From NCBI GenBank assembly GCA_038087035.1, contig CP051187.1, forward strand, positions 3,353,001 to 3,417,000: a DNA stretch of 64,000 bases. The letters are read 5' to 3'. The notes below the pieces were generated by a model, which saw only the letters and a list, made by a program, of their open reading frames with translations, did no database searches and was not told the origin of the DNA. The stretch comes from Gloeotrichia echinulata CP02 (lineage in GTDB: Bacteria; Cyanobacteriota; Cyanobacteriia; Cyanobacteriales; Nostocaceae). The first letter of the stretch is position 1. The number at the start of each line of letters is the position of its first letter. Of the stretch, positions 26,295 through 35,620 are shown piece by piece. The position numbers and the translations under genes are program-made.

Positions 26295-27908
26295 ATGGCT
26301 ACAGCAGGACAACAAGAAAATAAACAACAGCGATCGCGTACTGTAGCAGATTTAGTGGAAGATATCCAAGCTCTGACCACAGAAATTCAAGAATTGTATT
26401 GTTTAGACGAAATACCTTGGGTTGTCGGCTACTCTGGTGGAAAAGATAGCACCGCAACTTTACAGCTGATCTGGAATGCGATTAGCGAACTTCCAGCCTC
26501 CAAGCGAACTAAAAAAATATATGTGATCACCACTGATACGCTGGTAGAGAATCCTATAGTTGCTGCTTGGGTTCGCAATTCTATCAAACAAATGAAATCC
26601 CAAGCGCAAGAACAACAACTACCATTTGAACCGCATTTATTACAGCCAGAATTTAAAGAAACATTCTGGGTGGGTTTAATTGGTAAAGGCTATCCAGCGC
26701 CCAGAGGAAAATTTCGCTGGTGTACAGAACGCCTAAAAATTAATCCGTCTAACCGCTTTATTCGTGATGTGATCCGATCCAGTGGAGAAGCGATTGTCGT
26801 TTTAGGAACTCGCAAAGCTGAAAGCACAAAACGTGCTAACAGAATGAAAAAATTAGAAGCTATGCGGGTGCGCGATCGCCTCAGTCCGAACATGAATTTA
26901 CCAAACTCTCTAGTTTACAGCCCGATAGAAGACTGGCAAAATGATGAGGTTTGGATTTATCTCATGCAATGGCAAAACCCTTGGAATTACAGTAATAAAG
27001 ACTTATTCACCATGTATAGAGGTGCTTCTGCTGATAACGAATGTCCTTTAGTTGTTGATACATCTACCCCTAGTTGTGGTAGCTCTCGTTTTGGTTGCTG
27101 GGTTTGTACATTGGTTAGTGAAGATAAATCCCTAGCAGCGATGATTCAGAATGATGAAGAAAAAGAATGGATGCAGCCTATACTTGATTTACGTAAGGAA
27201 TTAGATGTTGAAGAAAACCGAAATCGGCGAGATTTTCGGCGTAGAAATGGAGATGTTCAACTGTATGAGCGCAACTTAGAAGGCGAGATATCCGTTGAAC
27301 CGATTCCTGGACCATTTGTAAAAGCAGCGCGGGAAGATTGGCTCAGAAAACTGCTAACAGTGGAAAAACAAATTCGACAAACCGCGCCAGAAAATATGCG
27401 AGACATCACCCTAATCACCCTAGAAGAAATGAGTGAAATTCGCCGGATTTGGCTAGAAGAAAGACACGAATTTGATGATAGCTTACCCCGCATTTATGAA
27501 GAAGTGACCGGTGAAGAATTTAAAGACCCCCGTCCTGGTGCTGGTAATAGTCTACTAGGAAGCGATGAATGGGCGGTATTAGAAGAGATTTGTGAAGGCG
27601 ACGAAATGCATTTAGAACTCATGGCGAAACTGTTAGACACAGAACGCCAATTTCGCAAAATGGCGCGGCGCGTCGGTATATATGAAACCCTAGAAAAATG
27701 CTTTAATACAAGTTCGCGATCTAAAGAAGAAGCTGTAAAAAATGCTCACTTGCGACGCGATTTGAAAGCAGCAATCGATCAAGGCGATGTGGAAAAGGTG
27801 AAGCAACTAACTTTAGGAGATGTTGTCGATGAAAATAAAAGTGATGAAACTTTAACTTGGGGTAATTTGAAATTTAAAGGCGGAAATTCGGAAAGCGTTG
27901 ACGAATAA
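26295..27908 (+). CDS. dndC: DNA phosphorothioation sulfurtransferase DndC
   Basis: ATP pyrophosphatase-type enzyme that activates the DNA backbone for sulfur insertion, with a 4Fe-4S cluster. 537 aa from ATG 26295 (AGGGATGG upstream); a TTG at 26277 is also in frame. PP-loop SGGKDS at residues 47-52; VITTDTLVENP; cysteines in FRWCTERLK, NECPL, PSCGSSRFGCWVC fit the cluster ligands. Length fits DndC (about 500-550 aa). Starts the modification operon dndCDE with DndD 230 bp downstream. The upstream region has been rearranged by the TnpB element and MITE. Confidence 0.95.
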   Translation: MATAGQQENKQQRSRTVADLVEDIQALTTEIQELYCLDEIPWVVGYSGGKDSTATLQLIWNAISELPASKRTKKIYVITTDTLVENPIVAAWVRNSIKQMKSQAQEQQLPFEPHLLQPEFKETFWVGLIGKGYPAPRGKFRWCTERLKINPSNRFIRDVIRSSGEAIVVLGTRKAESTKRANRMKKLEAMRVRDRLSPNMNLPNSLVYSPIEDWQNDEVWIYLMQWQNPWNYSNKDLFTMYRGASADNECPLVVDTSTPSCGSSRFGCWVCTLVSEDKSLAAMIQNDEEKEWMQPILDLRKELDVEENRNRRDFRRRNGDVQLYERNLEGEISVEPIPGPFVKAAREDWLRKLLTVEKQIRQTAPENMRDITLITLEEMSEIRRIWLEERHEFDDSLPRIYEEVTGEEFKDPRPGAGNSLLGSDEWAVLEEICEGDEMHLELMAKLLDTERQFRKMARRVGIYETLEKCFNTSSRSKEEAVKNAHLRRDLKAAIDQGDVEKVKQLTLGDVVDENKSDETLTWGNLKFKGGNSESVDE

Positions 27909-27974
27909 AATACCCGGTGAATCGAATTCGCAAAAATCAATCATTCCCACCTGGGAACTGACCCTCAAGTAACC

Positions 27975-28110
27975 AAAAATAGTGCATTTAGTCCGCGCAG
28001 GTGGTCACTGAGGGCGGTCGTTCCCGTAGCGTCTGTCTCCGCCAACGCGAACGCAGAGAAGTGCGGACTTCGCCAGTGTAGCCACGAATTAGATTCGCCC
28101 CGTATTTATG
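27975..28110. repeat. Dispersed repeat cluster between dndC and dndD
   Basis: Contains AGTCCGCGCAGGTGG and its partner GTGCGGACTTCGCCAG, enclosing two TTCCCGTAGCGTCTG / AACGCGAACGCAGAG type units. The inverted halves can form a long stem in the dndC-dndD spacer and could affect mRNA processing. Confidence 0.65.
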
Positions 28111-28138
28111 AACTGGAATTTTATCACCTCAAAAATCA

Positions 28139-30121
28139 ATGAAATTTATTGAACTAGTATTACAAAACTTTGGACCATATGCGGGAAAACAAGTAATCAA
28201 TCTTGACCCCAATATTGATGCTGAAAACTCCCGCCCAATTATCCTATTAGGTGGGATGAATGGTGGGGGAAAAACTACTTTAATGGATGCGATTCGTCTG
28301 GCGCTTTATGGACATCGCGCCCAATGTTCTACCCGTGGTAATCTGAGTTATAGCGATTTTCTCAACCAATGTGTTAACAGTCATGCGAATCCAGTGGATA
28401 AAACCCGCATTGAATTGGTTTTTGAACATATTGAAAACGACCAGCCAGTAAAATACCGTGTCGTGCGAACTTGGGAAAAAAATCCGAAAGAGGGTAAAGA
28501 CAATTTAGGAATTTTAGATGCTAATGAATGGCTGGATACGGGTTTAGTTAATATCTGGGATGAGTATATAGAAAATCTCCTACCTTTAGGAATTTCTAAT
28601 TTATTTCTCTTTGATGGTGAACAAGTTAAGGAACTCGCCGAACAAGAAACACCACCACCAATTGTAGTAGATGCAATTCGCGGACTTTTAGGTTTAGAAC
28701 TCGCAGAACGTTTAGCAGTTGATTTAGAAATATTAGTCAACCGGAAACGCAAAGAGAGTGCTGATGCTCAAGATTTGGTAAATATAGAAGAAATTGAAAG
28801 TCGCTTGACGCAACAACAAGAAGATTACCAAGCAACCACACAGGAATTAGAATCTCTGAAAAATCAGCTAGAAGAATTAGAAAAACAGCAGCAAACAGCT
28901 TTTGATAAATTCATATCCGAAGGTGGTAAAATAGCAGCCGAACGCAATCAACTAGAAAGACAACAAAAAGAAAAATCTACAGAAGCCGAACAACTGCGTC
29001 AATCAATGTGTGAATTAGCGGCTGAGGTTTTACCCTTAGCGTTGATTCCTAATTTACTCACCCAGGTGCAAACACAGGGAGAGAAAGAATTTCGCCATCA
29101 ACAGGTACAATTAGCAAAAGATGTGTTAATTGAGCGAGATCAACGCTTATTAACTTGGCTGACTGGGTTAAATCTTAAACAAGACAAAGTTGAGACAATA
29201 AAATCATTTCTCAACCAAGATATAGAAACTCTATATGCAAATTCTCTGTCAGAAGAACTGTGGTTATTAGCAGATGATGAAGCATTAAGTCAACTAGATA
29301 ATTTAATATACTACTTGCACAGTGCCAAAAAAACAGCACAACAGCAACTAGAAATCCTCCAAAATAAAGAAGAAGAAATTATCACCCTCGAAAGACAAGT
29401 GCAAACAGCCGCAGCACCAGAAGAATATCAAAAACTGCATGATGCTATGGAAGATGCACAAAATCAAGTTGCGTCAGCCAAAGCTAATTATGAAATAACC
29501 CGTCACCGTTTAGGAGAATTAGAAGCATCAATAGAAAAAACTAAAAAAGAATTAAATGAATACACCACCCAAAACTTCAAATATAAAAACAACGAACATA
29601 TTATGACTTCCGCCGCCAAAGTTCAAGAGACACTCAAACTTTTCCGCGAACGCTTAACTTTGAGAAAACTGAATAAATTAGAAGAAGAAGTTAAAAACAG
29701 CTTCCTTTATCTCTTACACAAATCAGATTTAGTGCATCGCATCGCCATTGATACGAATAGCTTCAGCCTATCTCTTTATGATTTTAACGGTAAACCAGTT
29801 CCCAAACATCGCCTTTCTGCTGGCGAAAAACAACTACTAGCGATCGCCTTTCTCTGGGGACTAGCTAAAGTCTCCGGTCACAGATTACCAGTAGCAATCG
29901 ACACACCACTAGGCAGATTAGACTCCTCCCATCGCCATAACTTAGTAGAACGTTACTTTCCATCCGCCAGCCATCAAGTAATTTTATTATCCACCGACAC
30001 CGAAATTGGCAAAAAAGAAATTGAAACACTACGCCAAAACGAAGCGATCGCCCACGAATACCTTCTAAATTACAACTCCACCACCCGCCAGACAACCATA
30101 CAACCAGGATATTTCTGGTAA
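28139..30121 (+). CDS. dndD: DNA sulfur modification ATPase DndD
   Basis: 660-aa SMC-like ATPase required for phosphorothioation. Walker A GGMNGGGKTT at residues 38-47, LFLFDGEQVKEL near 160, a long coiled coil (about 210-530), signature LSAGEKQLLAIAF from residue 559, and the Walker B/D-loop AIDTPLGRLDSSHRHN. ATG start. It ends with TAA followed at once by the heptamer array, so dndE is no longer overlapping as it is in compact dnd operons. Confidence 0.94.
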   Translation: MKFIELVLQNFGPYAGKQVINLDPNIDAENSRPIILLGGMNGGGKTTLMDAIRLALYGHRAQCSTRGNLSYSDFLNQCVNSHANPVDKTRIELVFEHIENDQPVKYRVVRTWEKNPKEGKDNLGILDANEWLDTGLVNIWDEYIENLLPLGISNLFLFDGEQVKELAEQETPPPIVVDAIRGLLGLELAERLAVDLEILVNRKRKESADAQDLVNIEEIESRLTQQQEDYQATTQELESLKNQLEELEKQQQTAFDKFISEGGKIAAERNQLERQQKEKSTEAEQLRQSMCELAAEVLPLALIPNLLTQVQTQGEKEFRHQQVQLAKDVLIERDQRLLTWLTGLNLKQDKVETIKSFLNQDIETLYANSLSEELWLLADDEALSQLDNLIYYLHSAKKTAQQQLEILQNKEEEIITLERQVQTAAAPEEYQKLHDAMEDAQNQVASAKANYEITRHRLGELEASIEKTKKELNEYTTQNFKYKNNEHIMTSAAKVQETLKLFRERLTLRKLNKLEEEVKNSFLYLLHKSDLVHRIAIDTNSFSLSLYDFNGKPVPKHRLSAGEKQLLAIAFLWGLAKVSGHRLPVAIDTPLGRLDSSHRHNLVERYFPSASHQVILLSTDTEIGKKEIETLRQNEAIAHEYLLNYNSTTRQTTIQPGYFW

Positions 30122-30509
30122 TTTGTCATTGGTAATTTGTCATTGGTCATTTGTCATTGGTCATTTGTCATTTGTCATTGGTAATTTGTCATTGGTAATT
30201 TGTCATTGGTCATTTGTCATTGGTCATTTGTCATTTGTCATTTGTCATTGGTCATTGGTCATTTGTCATTACTCATTACTCATTACTCATTACTCATTAC
30301 TCATTACTCATTACTCATTACTCATTACTCATTACTCATTACTCATTACTCATTACTCATTACTCATTACTCATTACTCATTACTCATTACTCATTACTC
30401 ATTACTCATTACTCATTACTCTTTGTCATTTGTCATTGGTGATTATCCAATCCCCAATACCCAATCCCCAATACCCAATCCCCAATCCCCAATACCCAAT
30501 CCCCAACCG
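30122..30509. repeat. Composite heptamer array between dndD and dndE
   Basis: About 390 bp: TTTGTCA/TTGGTCA units, then roughly two dozen ATTACTC units, a short return to TTTGTCA, then CAATCCC/CAATACC units ending at the dndE ATG. The 7-bp unit keeps all three plus-strand frames open, giving spurious ORFs with HYSLLIT repeats. The module order matches 2054-2206. Confidence 0.92.
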
Positions 30510-30899
30510 ATGGAATCACCAATTGAAAGAATTAAACTGTCGCAAACAGCCAAAGACCAACTACTAAAACTCAGACGCAGCACAAGAATTGACCAATGGA
30601 ACATTCTTTGTCGTTGGGCGTTTTGTCGTTCCCTAGCAGAACCAACACCACCTTCACCCGTACCAATACCCCAAGATAGCAACGTAGAAATCACATGGCG
30701 TGTCTTTGGCGGCGAAATGTGTGATATCCTGCTTCTCGCCCTCAAACAACGCTGTCATAATGACGGTTACTCCCTTGACAAAGAAACCCTCGTTACCCAA
30801 TTTCGCCTACATTTGCATCGGGGGATTGGTTACTTAGCCGGCGATCCAAATATCAAGAAAATTGAAGATTTAATCGAATTGGCAGTGAAAAAGACGTGA
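30510..30899 (+). CDS. dndE: DNA sulfur modification protein DndE
   Basis: 129 aa from ATG 30510 (MESPIERIKLSQTAKDQL), close to characterised DndE (~126 aa), a nicked-DNA-binding tetramer. Contains LKLRRSTRIDQWNILCRWAFCRSL and WRVFGGEMCDILLLALKQR. The reading frame is open upstream through the array, but that part is repeat-encoded and should not be translated. The array supplies the whole upstream leader, so translation must start without a normal ribosome-binding site (the 20 bp upstream are CAATACCCAATCCCCAACCG). Confidence 0.92.
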   Translation: MESPIERIKLSQTAKDQLLKLRRSTRIDQWNILCRWAFCRSLAEPTPPSPVPIPQDSNVEITWRVFGGEMCDILLLALKQRCHNDGYSLDKETLVTQFRLHLHRGIGYLAGDPNIKKIEDLIELAVKKT

Positions 30900-31033
30900 A
30901 TATAGGCGTTTCTGAATCAAAATATCAAACAGCACAAATACCTTTCTTTTTCTTTCCACCTTTGCGCCTACTCTTCGAGAACGCTATGCGAATGCGCCTT
31001 TGCGTGAGATAAAAAAATGTGGTTGATATAGCC

Positions 31034-32509
31034 ATGACGCCTATTATGTCGGAGAGCTACCTAGAAATCGAGCGCCATCGAGCTGCGATCGCTCGCCATG
31101 ACCTATCCCGCCCAGTAAAATTAGCCATAGAATGGGAAATCCTCCACCAGGATACCACCTTTTTCGACTACGGTTGTGGATATGGCGGTGACGTGGATCG
31201 AGTAGCCAACTTAGGCTACACCAGTGCGGGTTGGGACCCTTACTACCACCCCCAGTCCCCAATTATCGCCGCCGATGTAGTCAATTTGGGTTACGTCCTC
31301 AACGTGATCGAAGACCCAGAGGAACGCCGCGAAAGCCTGATTAAAGCCTGGGAACTGACGCGCAAAGTGTTAATTGTGTCCGCCCAAGTCCTAATTAACG
31401 CACCCAGTAAAACCCAATTAGCCTACAGTGATGGTATTGTTACCCAGCGCAATACTTTTCAGAAATATTACGAACAAGAGGAACTCAAAAGATACATTGA
31501 TGAAGCCCTAAATGTGGATGCAGTCCCTGTAGCTTTAGGCGTCTACTTTGTCTTCCGAGATGATGGGGAAAAAGAAAGTTACAAAGCCATTCGCTTCTTT
31601 TCTCGCTCCTTGACACCGAGAGTCTGCATCCCCACCAAACGGTTTGAAGACTACCAACAACAGCTACTACCACTGATGGAATTTTTTACCAATCGTGGCA
31701 GACTGCCTGTGAAAGGTGAATTAGACAATGAACAAGAATTACTGAGAGAATTTGGCAACTTCCGCCGCGCCTTTGCGGTAATATTACAAGCTACCGACGA
31801 AGCCGAATGGGATGCGATCGCCTATCGTCGTTCCCTAGACATCCAAGTTTATCTCGCCCTCACCCACTTTGATCAACGTCCAGCATGGTATAAACTTGCC
31901 CCAGACATCCGCCACGATATCAAAGCCTTTTTTGGTACTTACACCGAAGCATGTGAAGTCGCCGACCAAAAGCTATTTAGCTTAGGTAATCCCAGGGTAG
32001 TACAAACTGCTTGCGAAAAAAGCAAAATTGGTAAACATACCCGTGGCGCCCTTTACATTCATGTTTCTGCACTGACAGAATTAGACCCCTTACTGCGAAT
32101 TTACGAAGGCTGTGCTAGCCGCACCATTGGCCGTGTAGATGGCGCTACCTTGATTAAATTTTGCACTGACAAACCGCAAATCTGCTACCTATTTTATCCA
32201 GATTTCGACACAGACGCCCATCCGGCGTTAAAAGCCAGTATCATAATTGACTTTAATACTTTGAAAATTACTCACCGAGACTACCACAAACGGGCAAATC
32301 CGCCGATTCTGCACCGTAAAGAAACTTTTGTCACATCTAACTACCCACTCTACGAAGAATTTGCTAAACTCACTCAGCAAGAAGAGAAATTAGGGTTGCT
32401 GAAACAAAAAAGTGAGATTGGCACCCGTGAAGGCTGGGAAAAATGCCTCGCCACCTACGGGGTAGAAATCAGGGGACATGAAATTAAATCAGTTAATACT
32501 GAACAGTAG
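31034..32509 (+). CDS. DNA phosphorothioation-associated putative methyltransferase
   Basis: About 491 aa from ATG 31034 (a GTG at 31019 is in frame). SAM-binding motif DYGCGYGGD at residues 45-53 and a following acidic strand in GWDPYY. Residues ~220 onward include EWDAIAYRRSLDIQVYL and HIHVSALTELDPLLRIYEGCA, typical of the family named DNA phosphorothioation-associated putative methyltransferase. Target is unknown. It lies 134 bp after dndE, so it probably belongs to the same transcription unit. Confidence 0.85.
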   Translation: MTPIMSESYLEIERHRAAIARHDLSRPVKLAIEWEILHQDTTFFDYGCGYGGDVDRVANLGYTSAGWDPYYHPQSPIIAADVVNLGYVLNVIEDPEERRESLIKAWELTRKVLIVSAQVLINAPSKTQLAYSDGIVTQRNTFQKYYEQEELKRYIDEALNVDAVPVALGVYFVFRDDGEKESYKAIRFFSRSLTPRVCIPTKRFEDYQQQLLPLMEFFTNRGRLPVKGELDNEQELLREFGNFRRAFAVILQATDEAEWDAIAYRRSLDIQVYLALTHFDQRPAWYKLAPDIRHDIKAFFGTYTEACEVADQKLFSLGNPRVVQTACEKSKIGKHTRGALYIHVSALTELDPLLRIYEGCASRTIGRVDGATLIKFCTDKPQICYLFYPDFDTDAHPALKASIIIDFNTLKITHRDYHKRANPPILHRKETFVTSNYPLYEEFAKLTQQEEKLGLLKQKSEIGTREGWEKCLATYGVEIRGHEIKSVNTEQ

Positions 32510-32595
32510 TCAAGTATCAGGACTATGATATAGTATTTCGCGCCAGCGGTCACTAACAACTGCAATTCGCTCAGGTGAGTAGGAATGTTCAACGT

Positions 32596-33888
32596 ATGAA
32601 TCCATTGCGATCGCTGCTGGGAGTGTTTGGTAGCCGGAAAATGGCTGCTTTATTATTTCTTGGTTTCTCGTCCGGTTTGCCCTTATTCTTAACTAGTAAG
32701 ACCTTACAAGCTTGGATGACCGTAGAAGAGGTGGATTTAACCGCCATTGGGTTGTTGAGCCTTGTAGGTTTACCCTACTCGTTAAAATTTCTGTGGTCGC
32801 CTTTATTAGACTGGTTTACACTGCCATTTTTAGGACGACGGCGGGGTTGGTTAATTACACTGCAAATTGGGTTATTAGTAGCGATCGCCTTTATGGGTTT
32901 CCAACAACCCAAACAAGGGTTACAGCTTTTAGCCATCAACGCCGTGGCGATCGCCTTTTTTAGCGCCACCCAAGATATTGTCGCTGATGCCTACCGCACC
33001 GATGTTCTGGGAGAATTAGAAAGGGGCGCAGGTGCAGCAGTTTTCGTCTTAGGTTATCGCGTCGCCCTGTTGTTTACTGGTTCTTTAGCATTAATACTTG
33101 CTGATACCATACCTTGGTCATCAGTTTACCTGTTGATGGCAGTTGGTATGGCAATTGGGATTATTGGTACATTATTCGCACCAGAACCCAAGGAAATTAC
33201 TCCACCAGAATCTTTAGCCGATGCAGTAATTTTGCCCTTTGGGGAATTTTTAGGGCGCCACGGTATACTCCAAGCTGTGTTAATGCTGCTGTTCATCGTC
33301 CTTTATAAATTGGGCGATGCTTTTGTTAACAATATGTCCACACCCTTTTTGCTGCAAACAGGGTTCACCCAAACCGATATTGGTGCCATACAAGGGGGTA
33401 TGGGATTAATTGCGACTATTGTTGGCACCCTTGCAGGTGGTGCAGTTTTGAGTAAAATTGGTCTGAATCGATCACTTTGGTTGTTCGGTGCCCTGCAAGC
33501 TCTGAGTAACTTAGCTTACTTCTTACTTGCCCAAGTTGGTAAAAACTACCAGGTGCTAGTGCTGACAATCAACGTGGAAAACTTTTGTGCTGGGTTAGGA
33601 ACAGCCGCCTTTGTCGCCTTTTTGATGAGTATGTGTAACCAGCGTTTTTCTGCTACCCAGTATGCTTTGCTCTCCAGCTTCATGGCTGTTAGTAGCATAA
33701 TTCTAGTCGTCCCAGCTGGCTTTTTAGCAAAACGTACAGGTTGGCCATTATTTTTCATCATTAGTATTATCGCCGCTGTGCCAGGTCTACTGCTATTGCC
33801 ATTTTTCGCCCCGTGGACTCCTCAACTAGTGGATGTACCCCGACCAGGAATTGAAGACGAGGAAGAGGATGTATGGGGAACCAAGTAG
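32596..33888 (+). CDS. MFS permease, AmpG-like
   Basis: 430 aa from ATG 32596 (MNPLRSLLGVFG). Twelve hydrophobic segments; characteristic FLGFSSGLPLFLTSKTLQAWM and FFSATQDIVADAYRTD of the AmpG muropeptide transporter group in the major facilitator superfamily. Likely imports anhydromuropeptides for cell-wall recycling; sugar-phosphate or other solute transport is possible. The last 16 bp overlap the next gene, suggesting cotranscription. Confidence 0.85.
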   Translation: MNPLRSLLGVFGSRKMAALLFLGFSSGLPLFLTSKTLQAWMTVEEVDLTAIGLLSLVGLPYSLKFLWSPLLDWFTLPFLGRRRGWLITLQIGLLVAIAFMGFQQPKQGLQLLAINAVAIAFFSATQDIVADAYRTDVLGELERGAGAAVFVLGYRVALLFTGSLALILADTIPWSSVYLLMAVGMAIGIIGTLFAPEPKEITPPESLADAVILPFGEFLGRHGILQAVLMLLFIVLYKLGDAFVNNMSTPFLLQTGFTQTDIGAIQGGMGLIATIVGTLAGGAVLSKIGLNRSLWLFGALQALSNLAYFLLAQVGKNYQVLVLTINVENFCAGLGTAAFVAFLMSMCNQRFSATQYALLSSFMAVSSIILVVPAGFLAKRTGWPLFFIISIIAAVPGLLLLPFFAPWTPQLVDVPRPGIEDEEEDVWGTK

Positions 33889-34301
33889 TTATTTTTGTTG
33901 GTACATTTATTCTGGTGCTGACTGGCCTGTTACTGGGCTATGTTCTCTCACAGTTAGTTCTGGGATCTTTGGGATTTAACCTCCTAACTTTTTTCGGGAC
34001 ACTCAGCCTAATTTTAATTTTTGGTACACTTTATTACGTTTTATTTTGGCAACTGCGAAGAGAACAATCCCAGTCATTCAATAACCGAAGATTCAGCCAG
34101 CCAGAAAATCAGCTAGAAGAATATATACCAGAAGAACATATATCTGATAGTGATATAAAACAGCGACTGATTGTGAGGTTAGACGGTGATACAGCCACAG
34201 CTGAACGCCTAATTGACCAAGCAAAGCAGAATTATCCGGGGATGACAGAGAATTGGTATTTTGAGAGAGTGCTGGATGATTTAGAACGCGATCGCCGGTG
34301 A
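33873..34301 (+). CDS. Small two-helix membrane protein, function unknown
   Basis: 142 aa. Two transmembrane segments (VVIFVGTFILVLTGLLLGYVL and LTFFGTLSLILIFGTLYYVLF), then a soluble C-terminal tail with AERLIDQAKQNYPGMTENWYFERVLDDLERD. Starts inside the ampG-like stop region. The TGA lies within the terminal sequence of TnpB element copy 2 (GGTGACATCTCC), so the element supplied the stop and the last residues may be altered. Confidence 0.8.
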   Translation: MGNQVVIFVGTFILVLTGLLLGYVLSQLVLGSLGFNLLTFFGTLSLILIFGTLYYVLFWQLRREQSQSFNNRRFSQPENQLEEYIPEEHISDSDIKQRLIVRLDGDTATAERLIDQAKQNYPGMTENWYFERVLDDLERDRR

Positions 34302-34306
34302 CATCT

Positions 34307-34336
34307 CCTACACTGATGCAACGCATACAGTGTAGG
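34307..34336 (-). ncRNA. Right-end hairpin / predicted omega-RNA 3' part, copy 2
   Basis: CCTACACTG ATGC aac GCAT a CAGTGTAGG. Relative to copy 1 the pairs T-A to G-C and C-G to A-T covary. The predicted guide on the minus strand is CGGCGATCGCGTTCTAAATC (34297-34278), from the 3' end of the upstream gene. Confidence 0.6.
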
Positions 34337-35556
34337 CTTCCAAGACAATCCGGCTATCGCTTAGGAGGCTCTTGGCTTTAAGAACGGAATGCCCTACCGC
34401 CCTATTTTTTATATTGATTGCAGCATTATGGTCACGGTCAAGACTGCATCCGCAATGTGGGCAGTTGTGCCATCTTTCGTGTAGCTTTTTAGGTACTTTT
34501 GCGCCACAATTAGAGCAATCTTGGGATGTGTTCTTGGGATTAACAGGTATTACCAACAAACCAGCATTTATGCCTTCGGCACGCTACGCGAATGGCTTTG
34601 TTTGTTAGTATTGATAAAAAGTTGCCCCAACCAGCATCATGTACAGATTTAGAAAGTCTAGACCTTGAAATTCCTTTGATGTTTAAATCTTCATGTGCAA
34701 TTACGTCATATTTTTTCAGTAAGTTGTTAGCAGTTTTAAAATGGAAGTCTTTGCGCTTGTCAGCAACTTTTTTATGCTGTCTACCCAATTTTTTAACAGC
34801 TTTTTGTCTACGATTACTACCTTTTTTACGTCGGGAAACACGCTTTTGGATAACTCTCAAACGTTTTTGCGCTTTGCGATAGTGTTGAGGAATAGCTACT
34901 GTTTCACCATCAGCAGTCGTCAAAAACTCTTTTAATCCCATGTCAATACCAGTTATAGATTCTGGGTTAAAGTCAGGTTTAATTGTAGGAACTGTACTAT
35001 CTTCCAAGCTGAGGGACACATAATAACCATCAGCTTTTTTAGTTACAGAAGCGGTTTTGATTTTCAAGCCATCTGGGATAGGTCGATGAACAATAACTTT
35101 CACGTCCCCTATCTTTGACAACGTAATTTTGTTGTTAACAAAATTACGTTGCTTAAATTGTGCGTAAGTAAAAGTCTTATATTGACCTTTACCCTTGAAT
35201 CTAGGTCTACCAGACTTTTTGCCATTAACGTCACCCTTTAACCATCTGTCAAAAGCTAATTCAACTCTTTTAGGAACTTCCTGTAACACTTGAGAGTGAA
35301 TTTCTTTGTACCAAGGTCTATCAACTTTCAGTTGAACCAAAGACGCTTTTTGCTTGTAGTATAATGGTTGTTCTTTTAATTCTGGTATGTGACAAATTAA
35401 TGGACATCTATCAATAGGGCAGCGATTCATTTCATACCAGTCAAACCTTTGAGCCAACAAATAATTATACTGACAACGCAGCATTTCTAATGTTTTATCT
35501 ATTTTCGCTGATTGCTCTTTAGTTGGCTTGATTTTGTACTGGTATGATGTCTTCAT
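34308..35556 (-). pseudogene. tnpB: TnpB, frameshifted by a 22-bp repeat
   Basis: From ATG 35556 (MKTSYQYKIKPTKEQ) the frame is intact to SILTNKA, including RuvC-I GIDMGL and RuvC-II AHEDLNI. A 22-bp dispersed repeat (34572-34593) then shifts the frame, and this frame ends at 34540. The remaining part continues in another frame with LVIPVNPKNTSQDCSNCG, CPHCGCSL and DHNAAINI (RuvC-III). Original length was about 400 aa. As it stands the first ORF lacks the zinc ribbon and RuvC-III, so the protein should be inactive. Confidence 0.88.
34572..34593. repeat. Dispersed repeat inserted in tnpB copy 2
   Basis: GCCTTCGGCACGCTACGCGAAT, 22 bp. Removing it restores one continuous tnpB frame. Confidence 0.85.
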
Positions 35557-35620
35557 TTTTTCCTTTGTTTTCGACCTACACATAGGATAACATAAACGTC
35601 AAGACAATGTGTAGGCAATT

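Noticed and set aside
30123..30567. Long overlapping ORFs with HYSLLIT repeats in all three plus frames
   Set aside because: They are a trivial result of a stop-free 7-bp repeat. The same peptides occur at every array, and real dndE starts at 30510.
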